Positions 34,709-44,878 of a stretch of 64,000 nucleotides of DNA are shown one piece after another; the stretch's first letter is position 1; the number at the start of each line of letters is the position of its first letter. Origin of the DNA: Trebouxia sp. TZW2008 (Eukaryota > Chlorophyta > Trebouxiophyceae > Trebouxiales > Trebouxiaceae); contig BDIU01000004.1 in the NCBI GenBank assembly GCA_002118135.1, positions 370,348 to 434,347 on the forward strand, written 5' to 3'. A program made the position numbers and the translations under genes. Under the pieces are notes generated by a model. The model saw only the letters and a list, made by a program, of their open reading frames with translations. It was not told where the DNA came from and did not search any database.

Positions 34709-37700
34709 ATGGACGCAGCCGTGCAAGACTTTCAAGGTGGTGTTACTAGCTTTCAGCGTCAGCTAGACGCGCTGGTAGCAGGCGTCAGCGCAGAGCGAGC
34801 TGCATTACAAGAGGCTCAGACGCAGTTGGCCTCCGAACGAAGTGCCTACGACGAGGAGAAACAGCGCGTCTCCCAGGTGCATGTGTTGTTATACCAGCAT
34901 TTGCTCTGCAGTCTCATTATATAACATTGCAACACAGATGCGTGCAGGTCTTCACAGGCAACGAGCAAGTCGTTCTGAATGTTGGGGGTGTCACTTTCAC
35001 TACAACACACACCACATTGCAGAATGCGCCTGCTCCTTCTCTGTTTGCAGCAATGTTCAGCGGGCGACATACTTTGAAAGCAGACCAGGTTGCGTATCAT
35101 GATAATTGCTTACCAGAAAGGCTGTAATCTCTGCTGTACTGAGAGCATGCATGAACTCTTCTGTACAACTGCAGAATGGTCACTACTTCATAGACAGAGA
35201 TGGACGGCACTTTCATGACATACTCAACTATCTGCGGGTGAGCTTTCCGACATGCATGAAGGCACTCTTTGTCATATAAAGTGCTTTCATCATATGTAGT
35301 GCTTTCAGCATACGTACTACCTTCATTACATGGAATTTCAGTATTTATACCCTTGTGTTATTGATTTTGTCTATGCAGCATGACTGTTTGGGGTGGTCTT
35401 GTCATAGCCTGCCTCAAGCTGATGAAGAAGCAGTCATTGCCACTGTGTGGCACATGCGATCACCCTTGCCCACGGATTCAAGCATGTAAACACCCTTTCC
35501 CATCTCCTTCCCCTTCTCATTCCCCCTTCTTCTTCTTCTTCTTCTTCTTCTTCGCTTCTCCATCCTTCCTTCTCCTGCCCCGTCTTCGCCTCTTCATCCT
35601 GTGTTCTTGTCGCCTATGCAGGATGGCAGCTTTAGCTACCCTCCCGATGGCTCTGACTTCAAGTACTTGCTGGAGTTGAGGGCTGAGGCAGAGTACTATG
35701 GCCTCACAGGTCTGCTGGAGAACATAGACAGATACCCCGTAAGTAGCATGCATATCTCAGAGGCACTCACGGTTATATTCACCGCGCATGTCTGCGGCAT
35801 GGCCTGTTTGCTCATGCTGCCAATGCATCATGGCCATCGCAGTGGGGATGTCCGGCGATCATTAATGCATACATAAGCTGGTGAAAGAAGACTGACACAG
35901 CTTCTGCGGTCTTAGCTGCTAAGGCAGCATCAGGCGAAGCTGCTGCAGCCATGCACATCAACCAAAGACATGCTCAAGACAACCCAGCAAGACAAGACTT
36001 GGGGTACACGCGCTTCTGCACCTTTCCTCACTTATTGTCATCACCATTAGGATTCTGTTTGTTACTGCCTGTTGTTGATATGATCACTGTTGTGTCTGCA
36101 GTATGCCCTCACGCGAGCCCAAAGAGCTGGCAGCCTCAACACAGATGACAGCTGGATGTATGAGGACGGGCATGACGAGATTGTGTTCACTGTGGATCAG
36201 CCATGCCAGCTACTTGGAGTTGGGCTTTGTGGCACTGAGGGAGCCTATACAGTAGAGCTGGAGTTGCTTGAGGTGTGACAAATCGAAAGTCTTTACACAG
36301 CGTCGCCATGAGTGTGATGGTAGTTGTTGTGCTAGCAAAGTAGTGCACACTATGGATCGCTCATGCCAGCGACTTGGAGTTGGGCTGCGTGGCGCCAAGG
36401 GAGCCTACACAGTAGAGCTGGAGTTGCACGAGGCGACATTGAACACACAACAATCACAACTCAGCCATGTGACAACAAACATGTCAACAAGCTTGACAGA
36501 ATCAGTAATCATGACACTCATGTTGTGGTCTAGAGCAAGTAATGGAGGTAACAGCTACATGAGGAGAAAACTAATACAAGAATAACAAGGAGAAGTCTGG
36601 CATCACTGCTACATGTGGCGTCCAAGTATTGTCTCGCCAAACTAGCTTGTTCCTCCCACATGGAAGTTTTCACCAAGTGGCTGTGAGGTCTACTTCACTT
36701 TTGTCTGTCTGCAAGCTATAGATGTCAAGCTGCTGCAGCATCAAAGCACTGTGTAGTCTGTATTTTGCATCATCAGACAACTTAGTCTTGCTGCATGACA
36801 TGCACTCTGTAAGATATTGATGCAGCCATGATGCATGTTGTGTAATGGCCTCTGTAGATGCGCCTTTATGCCTTCACACACAAATCACAACATCAGGCAA
36901 TCATTGCTAGCTAAGAAGCTTAGCACGCTCCTGTCTGCAGGCCAACTTCCTGCAGAGCTGCCGCATCTCTGACACATGGCCTATTCTGCTCAGATGAAGT
37001 GCATCTGCGCAGCTTTTGAAAGTATTAATTTAAGGCTTTGGCATGATTTACATAGGTCATGAACAGATCAGATCATACACTACTGGCTTATGCATACTCA
37101 GCAGCACACAGTCCGTCTTGTGCGCAGGTTGAAGCAACATGCTGGTCCCAGGAGGTAGCAAAGCTAGGCGATGCTGCTCAGAGCTACACCAGGTCAGATG
37201 GGGAAGTGGTGAGACTTATGCTGGCCAAGCCTGTTCAGCTGGATCCCAAGGGCTGTTACATGCTCAGTGCCATCATCAAGGTGAGTGAGTGTGAGTGCCA
37301 GTGTGCCTGTGAGTCACTGCTTTTTCCTCTTGGGCAAAGGGTTGTCTGCAGACATTGACCAATGCCAAAGTCAATGCATGTGGACAGGCCGCCGCAAGTG
37401 AATCACTGAGTCTATGAGTACTTTGAGGCAAATGCTGATGTATTGCTGATAATTGCTGCACACATCCACCTGTCACGTCAAGCCAGGAAGTTCAATAAGT
37501 CATATCTGGCTCTTTACCAAGGACTGTAAATGCTGTACATTGCCTGGTTGGTCGGTCTGATGGATGCATAATTATGGTCAATCAATTGTTGCATATCCAG
37601 CAAGGGTTGCTTGCTGCATCAGTGAAAGGATGGTGCATGTATTTATGCATTACATGCAAGGCCTTCATAATCTTGAAGTGTTCAGCAGTGCATGCTGCAT

Positions 37701-37943
37701 TTGTGTGCAGCTGAAGCCGTGAAGTGATGCTGAGCCTTCTGGCTCATGCTTTCTCGCTCAGAGTGAAATTGAGCAAATTGGGTTGACAATTGCTTGCAGG
37801 GCACAGAGTCGTTCTGCTGTGAAGATTGCCTAGGAACAGTGGTAGCTGCTGGCGTAAGAATACACTTTCATACGTATGAGTCCCCCAATGGAACAACAGA
37901 CCAGAGGGGCCAATTCCCTGAGCTGTACATTAGAGCTGCATAA
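34709..37943 (+). CDS. Coiled coil + BTB/T1 + PHR domain protein, 318 aa
   Basis: Probable CUL3-type adaptor. Exons: 34709-34876, 34948-35088, 35175-35237, 35622-35738, 36102-36272, 37128-37280, 37800-37943, all phase 0. Residues 1-56 are a short coiled coil (RQLDALVAGVSAERAALQEA). Residues about 60-165 are a KCTD-like T1 domain (VVLNVGGVTFTTTHTTL, LFAAMFSG, GHYFIDRDGRHFHDILNYLR, AEYYGLTGLLENI). Residues about 185-318 are a PHR domain as in BTBD1/2 and PAM/highwire proteins (DEIVFTVDQPCQLLGVGLCG, AYTVELELLE, KPVQLDPKGCYMLSAIIK, AAGVRIHFHTYESPNGT, QFPELYIRAA). Start at 34709 is the first ATG in frame. The known BTB-PHR proteins also carry a BACK domain, which is absent here. Confidence 0.88.
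35526..35555. repeat. (TTC)n microsatellite
   Basis: About ten TTC units in the polypyrimidine-rich intron before exon 4 of the BTB-PHR gene. Confidence 0.95.
36325..36445 (+). repeat. Donor-side shadow of BTB-PHR exon 5
   Basis: A copy of the last ~30 codons of exon 5 (TVDQPCQLLGVGLCG to VELELLE, true end 36272) reads TMDRSCQRLGVGLRG to VELELHE. The donor is altered (GAG|GCGACA in place of GAG|GTGTGA). Confidence 0.9.
37495..37535 (+). repeat. Interspersed repeat family B, copy 2
   Basis: GTCATATCTGGCTCTTTACC then AAGGACTGTAAATG, in the last intron of the BTB-PHR gene. It resembles the copies near 27838 and 52242. Confidence 0.5.
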
Positions 37944-38493
37944 AGCAACCTTGCAGAAGACAAAAAGCAGAAAAGTCCACGCATTTGGCATCAAAACGGG
38001 ACCCTATGTTTACAGAGGCAGCCCGGGATTATCGTTTAAAACCCTGTTTGCCGTGCATGACGTGCATGCCCTGGCGATGACTGCTGGCATTGGCTGCATG
38101 AGGCTTGTGTTGCTGATGCTTTCAACTTGTGCTTCACACCTAGCCAGACAACACTGTTCTAGTATCCTGTTGAGCTTTTTCAGCAGAACATGCAATGCAG
38201 AATTGGCAATGTATGATACCTTTAGCTCCCAACGAAAATAGCACCTAGCTCAACGCTCACCTCTGGCTCTCACGCTGATCTACCGGTCGTACTGCCAGCC
38301 TTGCTCACCCAATCATGTAGGCTCTGACAAACGGGTTCAAGCAGCTTGATTGCCATGATGGCTGTCAGTACCATGCCAATGAGGCTGCTATGCAGCAGCT
38401 TTACATTGACTTGATTGCTAATGCCAATTTGCCTTCATTGCAGAGAGACTCTACAATGATAAACGAGTTAAAGGCTGTTGCAATGTGCGATTC
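37944..38493. other. Convergent intergenic region
   Basis: Lies between the ends of the BTB-PHR (+) and SUMT (-) genes and presumably holds both 3' UTRs. No gene was recognised. Confidence 0.4.
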
Positions 38494-41246
38494 TCATAGT
38501 AGTGAGGCTGACAAAGCCCTCAACTTGATGATATTGCCCACGACAATGATGCAAGGTGATAGCTGCTCTGTCTGCAGATCATCTGAAACTTTTGCTATAA
38601 TGGACGTCCACACTTGCTGCTGCTCAGTCCCTGCTGACTTGATGACTGCAACCTGCATACATGACCCCACAGTGAATTTTTGTGAGAGGGCCCCACATGC
38701 AGTTCTGCTCATGCCAAGGGACAGGTCAGAATGATTGAGTTGTGCGTGTGCCGTCGACGTTAGGGTCAGCTGTTGTACAGGAAGACTCACCCTTAATTAC
38801 ACCGCGCAGCTGAGCAGAAGTGGCTGTGAAAATGTGAGGACCTCAGCAAGAGCTGAGAATGATGCTGGATTGCTTGTGGAGACACCTTGGCTACCATGAC
38901 AAGATGCCTCCAATACCTGCAATGAGCTTATATTGCATGTGCGGCACCTCACATACTGGCTATGCCAGTGAGTGCTGCATTTGCTCAGACTTGCACATTT
39001 AACACAGCATGTACACAAATGTGCAGTGCAAGCTGAAGATGCATCACACTATGATTCCGTAACTAGAAAAGAAAAAGAAGAGTCAACGCCGCTAGGCGTC
39101 ATTATGGGAGCCTCTGTCCAAGGAGGCAGCCTGGGATTGCTGGATCCTATCATTACGATAGCAGCTTGTGATGACAGTACAATTACAGTGATGTTCATGC
39201 CTTGGCCTCACCGAGGTGTTGGGCTCCCAGGAAGCAGCAACAAGACACTGCATGACATCCCTCAAGGCGTTGCCAGCCATCAACAGGACCAGGGTGTCAA
39301 GCTGTGCATACTTTGCCCAGTTGATCTTGTGTGGGGCGTGCGCTGTCAACACTGTATAGCTGGTGCTCAGTCCAGCGTCTGTCAATGGGAAGCCTGCAGG
39401 CAGCAGTCACTGTTGACTGCCACATGATTGGCGGAGATAGTACCAGTAACCACACCCAAGCTGTGTGACAGATCTACTCACTGCATGCAGAAAGGAGCAG
39501 CACAAAGTGTCGAGGATGTGTCTGCAGGCGTTACGCACATTGACACTTTGCTCAACAGCTGAGGTGAGTATGCTGCCTAAAATTGCCCAAGAGGCAACAT
39601 CATTTGACAATGTTGTCGATAGAAGCCTGGCAACACCGGTGTTGCTGATAAGCCTTGCATCTTCCTGACTGCTTTCTGTGACAGATGCTATTACAGTGCG
39701 CTATCGATACATGACACTGCATGACAGTGCACTCATTTGGTTCACATTATGCCAATGCCGCAAAAATTGCGTCTTCTTTTACAAGCTGGCAAGCTTGCAG
39801 ACTTGATGCATGCAATTCTCACCTGCCAAGATTGGAGCCGCCAAAGCAGATGAGACCCCAGGGACCATTTCATAAGGGATGCCAGCACTTACCAATGCCT
39901 TCAGTTCGTCTCCTGCCCTCGAGAAGGTAGACGGGCATCCCCCTTTGAGCCTCACCACATCCCTCCCCTACTACTGCTCACAAGCAGTGTGTTGGACAGC
40001 TGCAATTCTCACAGGATGCAAGACGCTTGTGATGCATGGGCTCGATTAAAACGTGAACAGGCGTGCAAGAGATTGGTGGGCACCCCTTTTACTAAGTGGT
40101 CAGTAGTAGGGGAGGGATGGGGTGTGGCTCAAGGGGGTTGCGCATCTACATTTCCAAAGGCAGGAGATGAGTCAAAGGCTCTGGCAGCTGCCAGCATCTC
40201 CAGGTAGTACATTAGACAGCCGCATTTGTCAAAATGTGCAAGATGCTCATCCTGCCCTGATGCTGATCTCAAACAGAGCATTGGGCAGCTGCCTTGTTCA
40301 ATGTATGCAAAGACGATTATGACGCACAAGACAGAGTTGACCTAATGGGCATTGGTCTGGCACATGGGTTGGTATGCAAAAGGTGTTGGGCATGTAGCAA
40401 TGCACCAGAAAATGTGGCTAGCAGAAGCCTTTACCTGTTGGCAAAGCTCTACTAGCAGGTCATTGATCTCTGGCTGCTTTATGGACTGCTTCTGACCACG
40501 CTTGCCGACATATCTGCGCTCTGCTGATGGTGTGGCAAATTCATCGAGGGCAGCCTGAGCGCAATCCTGCCACTTACTTGCATGTCTTATAATTGCGATA
40601 TATTGGCTCCGACAATTGAACAGGTTAGCATGCACACCTGGGTTCCGAGGTCATCGTACACTATGACCTGAGCCTGCTTGATGAGCTTGACAGCCTTGAG
40701 CTGAAACAGCAGAAACAGGGGTCAACGACCTGAACAATGACCTGCCATGCATGCCCTTCTCAGCACTTACAGTCAAATGCTCAGTGCCGCCTGGACCCGA
40801 GCCAACCAGCCAACACTTCCCTGGAACGATAGATTGCGCTCTAACGCTAGGCACTCGACAAATGCTGCACGCTGTGACGCTTGTCAGTTGCAATGGCATC
40901 AATAGCAGATGCCCCTTTCACTCTGGCGCAAGCACCGCCTTTCCTAGTGTACCGATGCTGTGAGGTCAGCTTACTTCAACGCATCACTATCAGAGCCAGT
41001 ATGACTTGCGGTTTTATGCAGAGCACCTGAAAGCATCGACATCTGCTGATGCAGATTCGGGTCAATAGCCTCGGTGCTCAATCCCTTTGAAAAGCAACTC
41101 ATCAGTTCGACGACCGCTAACGGACCTTTCCGGCGCTGTTGTGGCATCCGAGCACTGTCGAAACGCGGGTATACGAGTCGGGAAGCCGCAGCTGCCCGGC
41201 AAAGGTGCGGTGGCAGCGCGTCGTCGTTTATAGAGGTTGGTAACAT
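38494..41246 (-). CDS. UPM1: Uroporphyrinogen-III C-methyltransferase (SUMT), 348 aa
   Basis: Methylates uroporphyrinogen III at C2 and C7 with SAM to give precorrin-2, the entry to sirohaem; expected in the plastid. Minus-strand exons: 41246-40975, 40864-40771, 40700-40638, 40566-40435, 39967-39823, 39393-39212, 38652-38494; phases consistent. Residues 1-90 look like a transit peptide plus spacer. The core follows: [86 protein letters not shown], then [14 protein letters not shown] and [12 protein letters not shown]. Oddities: family motif GPGDPE is GPGGTE, GGDPF is GGCPS, and VTGH is LTAH. The aspartate of the second signature is therefore replaced by Cys. It may be a diverged paralog; activity is uncertain. 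Shares a 133-bp divergent spacer with MAF1. Confidence 0.85.
40098..40200 (+). repeat. Inverted copy of SUMT exon 5 in the upstream intron
   Basis: The plus strand here matches the minus-strand text of exon 5 and its acceptor (39880-39976). AGTAGTAGGGGAGGGATG is identical in both; the following ~70 bases are about 75% alike and encode [13 protein letters not shown] beside the true [13 protein letters not shown]. The two arms are about 125 bp apart and could form a hairpin in the pre-mRNA. Confidence 0.85.
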
Positions 41247-41379
41247 CCACTCAAGATGTCACCTTCTTTTCCGGTTGCGTGCAGGTCAGGCCCCGGGCCA
41301 GCAGCCCAGATGTATACTGGAGCAGTTGATAGTTTCCAAAATAGCATCATGCCGCAACGCTGTATACCGAGATGCTGAT
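41247..41379. promoter_or_regulatory. Compact divergent promoter, SUMT / MAF1
   Basis: Only 133 bp separate the two start codons, so 5' UTRs and core promoters of both genes must overlap or be very short. No named element was identified. Confidence 0.65.
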
Positions 41380-44300
41380 ATGAAGTTTCTTGACCTTACA
41401 TCTCTTTCTAGGTGAGTTTGCCTTCGTCATATGCCCCCCAAGAAAAGTCTTGGCTCTACAGAGCGTAGTCAGGACAGCTTGTGATTTGCTGGCTTTGCTT
41501 GATAGCCCCAACACAGGCTGCGCTGATCCGTGGTACAAGCTGCAGAATAAACACCTTCTTGGACAACGTTGATGTTGGAGAGTACTATGTTCATGGGGAT
41601 CTCGAAGCATACTCATGTGAGGCTGTCATTTGTAATCATGCTCGTAGACCTTGACGCTTGTGCTGATTCATATCAGAAGCCATAGTATGACATTGAAGTC
41701 AACAAGGCGCTTGCTGCAGGCAAACTCGCTGGACTTGATAGAAAGCTTTGCAAAAACCTGGAAGAAGATGTTGAGGCCGACAGCTCACCCCTACAGATGT
41801 CAAAATCGCCTGTTGGTCCCCTAGCTGAGTCATCTAGGTGACTAACCTCAAGCTGCTTGCTCTAACACACCCAGGCATGTTCAATATCATGGACAATCTC
41901 AGCTGGCAGTCTAAGTGATATTGTCAAGCATTGGCATTGACCACCAGATGCTGACCATTACACACTTGGACATGCACAGTTGCATGAGCCACACCAGCTG
42001 ACATTGCACTGAGGCTTGGATTCAGTCACATTGACGACAAGCAGCTTACTCCTACACACTCAGGCAATCACAACATCAGGGGCAATCTCAGCTGGCAGTC
42101 TAAGTGACATTGTCAAGCATTTGCATTGACCACCAGATGCTGACTATTACACACTTGGACAAGCCTTACGGCACAAGCCAAACCAGCTGACATTGTACTG
42201 AAGCATTTGCGCACCGATAGTGCCATCATGTCGTTTGATCTTTCACACTCAAGCATGCATAACAGTATGAGCAACACCAGCTGACACTGCACTGAGATTC
42301 CTATGCGTTGACATCAAGCTCAAGCTGCTTGAGCTTACACGTTTAGGCATGCACAACAGCATGAGCAACCACAGCTGACACAGCACTGAAATTCTTATGC
42401 GTTGACATCAAGCTCAAGCTGCTTGAGCTTACACATTCAGGCATGCACAACAACAAGAGCATCATCAGCTGACATTGCACTGAGGGTTTTATGTACTATA
42501 GTTGGCCACAAGCTGCTCGCTCTTACACTCTTGGGCATGCACAACCACAAGAGCATCACCAGCTGACATTGTACTAAGATCTGCATACAATGCCTTTTAC
42601 CGTAAGCTGCTCAATACACTCTCTGGCATGCACAACAACAATAGCGTCATCAGCTGACTATATACTGAGGCTTTCATGCCCTGATGGTTCAGTCGCAAGA
42701 CGCTCATCTACTTGATCCTCACCCTGAATCACATCTACCCAGACTACGACTTTAGTCTTTTGCGCGCACATCACTTCAAGAAGGAGAGTGGGGTGGAAGC
42801 TGTCGAGGAAGCCATTGATGGGCACCTGCTAGAGGTCTCTAAGGTGCAGTTCACTAATCCACGTCTGATAGTTTGCGGGCATCTGCTTGAGGTATCAAAG
42901 CGATGTCAAGTGACTCATGCATGAGTGCAAACACCTGCCTTAGGTCTCAAAGGTGCTGTTGACAGAATCATGTGTGAGTGCTGGCAGGCACCTGCCTTAG
43001 GTCCTTGAGACCTAAGACTGGTGCTTCCAAGTGCCTTATGCATCAGAGCTTGTGGCCAGCTGCTTGAAGTCTCAAAGGTGCTGTCAATTGTTGCATGCAT
43101 GAGTGCTTGTATCTGCAGCTTAGAGGCTGCAGTTGCCTGTACTGCATTTCTGTTACACGAGATGACTATAGGTGCTATATAACAGCTCGCCTTGTTTGGA
43201 CGTGCTTTGCACAGGCTGTCATTTCATTTTCATTGTAAACGTGGGCTAGGCCGGCTCAGCAGGCCCATTTAGGTACGCACAGAAGCAATCAACTGTCTCC
43301 AACCAGTTCAATCATGTGCTAACCTAAACCATTTGTATTGGACATGGAGGGCGGAGAGGTCCTTGTACACAGTTGACTGCCAAGTGTCTCTGGATTGCCC
43401 TTGGCCTGAGTGCCTGACAACACACAGGTTGTCACAGGTGGTATATGCAAGGTTTCTCTTGACATGTACGTCTTATCTTACCACATCACGGAGGCTTTGC
43501 AGTTGACCGCTTGCATTGTTGACTTGTGATCTATGACAGACAACTCAGCAGCTGAGTGCTGTAGTCTACTGTGCTCATCTGCAAATTGTTTTGATCAATC
43601 AGGGCTTGTGGGTTGCAGCGCCTGAGGTTGCCAAGCCTATTTTGCGCTTGTGCTAGAACCACAAAATCTGGTCATGCAGGTGTGGGACAACACGCCCAGT
43701 GTTGGAGAAAGCCCATTCTTGGACAGCATCTGGACAGCACTAGATGAGGTATGCTTCCATGTCTGACGTCAACAGCGCATTTGCTTACAAAACAGAGCAA
43801 AGTCCACAATGCATGGCATGCAGCCTTCCTGTCTGTCTGTCTGTCACCCCCTCTTGTGGGTCCTCAAGCATGGCATTATATGAGCATGCCACATATGCCA
43901 ACCCAAGAGTACTTGCTCAGGCTGGTTGCAACTTCATGTTGTGTTCTGCCTGGATGGAGTTTTGACATGTGCTCTGGTGGTGCAGGCCATCGTCCTGAAG
44001 GAGTGTGATGTGTACAGCTACAAGTCAGACCTGGAAACAGATCCATTTGGTATGTTTGATGCATGCAGTCACATGACTCGTCTGCATAGCATTCTTAATG
44101 TGTTCTGCACAAAAGCACGCTTATTGCTGAAGTGGGCGGCTTGACAATGCTTGTTTCTGCACTTTTGAAACTCAATGGTCACTTGGACATGTGAGCATCC
44201 GTAACATGACTCACACGCCTAAGTGCATGCAAATGCTGCACAGGATCTACTTTTCACAGTCGCTTCTGCGCATTTCAGGGGAAGATGGCAATGTGTGGGC

Positions 44301-44481
44301 GTTCAACTTCTTCTTCTACAACAAGAAGCTGAAGAGGATTGCATACTTCAGCTGTCGAGGCATCAGCAAGTCTGTTGCTGCTAATGGCCCAGAAGATTCT
44401 GGACTGACGTACAGTAGCAACATTGATGGCGAAGAAGAGGCTGTTTCAAGATATGGCATGGCCAATGAAATGGACCTTTAA
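41380..44481 (+). CDS. MAF1: MAF1, repressor of RNA polymerase III, 235 aa
   Basis: Nuclear-cytoplasmic repressor that binds Pol III under stress. Exons: 41380-41411, 41546-41616, 41720-41837, 42693-42843, 43680-43748, 43986-44049, 44279-44481; all phases agree. It starts [11 protein letters not shown], as family members do. Conserved blocks follow: [100 protein letters not shown]. The end is acidic ([17 protein letters not shown]). The length is slightly under the human protein (256 aa). The mobile linker between the two halves ([18 protein letters not shown]) is short and Ser-rich and could hold phosphosites. Introns 3 and 4 are filled with junction shadows. Confidence 0.93.
41845..42692 (+). 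repeat. ~100-190 bp array of acceptor-side shadows, MAF1 exon 4
   Basis: Repeated units end in CACCAGCTGACATTG-like text followed by a degenerate copy of the exon 4 start. The true text is CGCAAGACGCTCATCTACTT (from 42694); copies read like CAAGCTGCTTGAGCTTACAC near 41848, 42040, 42228, 42328, 42410, 42510 and 42605. The units also carry the end of the intron. Together they make up nearly the whole 855-bp intron. Confidence 0.8.
42865..43095 (+). repeat. Donor-side shadows of MAF1 exon 4
   Basis: The exon 4 end (GGGCACCTGCTAGAGGTCTC, TAAG|GTGCAG at 42843) is repeated near 42877 (GGGCATCTGCTTGAGGTATC), 42930, 42985 and 43055 (CAGCTGCTTGAAGTCTCAAA followed by GGTGCT). Some copies keep AAG|GTGCTG, so they have potential donors. 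Confidence 0.85.
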
Positions 44482-44878
44482 TGGCGGGAATTCTTGATGC
44501 TGCAAAACCTTTGAGCTGCAGCCCTAGCATTAGCTTTCATTGCCAGCAACACTGCTGTTGCTCGAGTTGGACCAAGTCCCGATAAGCATTAATCAATGCT
44601 GATCCCCGGCAATGGCTAGTTTTTGATCCAAGTTTTACAAGCCACAAGCTGAATGTCAAAGCTTTGCTTGCAGTTATATTTGAAGTGCACAGACTTGAAT
44701 GTAGCCAGTTTCTGTATACAAATGTGAGTGTATAGTACCGTCCATTTCAGTCATATGTGAGGCTGGCAATACTAGTGTCAGCAATCTTACAGCCTTCACC
44801 ATTTGGAAGGGAGAAGCAAAAAAAGGAAAAACAGTCTGCGCCATCAGCCGGCATGACAGGAGCCTCCGTCATTCACTG
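44482..44878. other. Convergent intergenic region
   Basis: Between the ends of MAF1 (+) and the HOL-like gene (-). No gene, repeat or clear poly(A) element was recognised. Confidence 0.4.

Noticed and set aside
37890..37943. A third copy of the PHR exon 5 end (ELYIRAA region resembling VELELHEA in another frame)
   Set aside because: This is the true last exon of the BTB-PHR gene in a different frame; the resemblance is short and coincidental.
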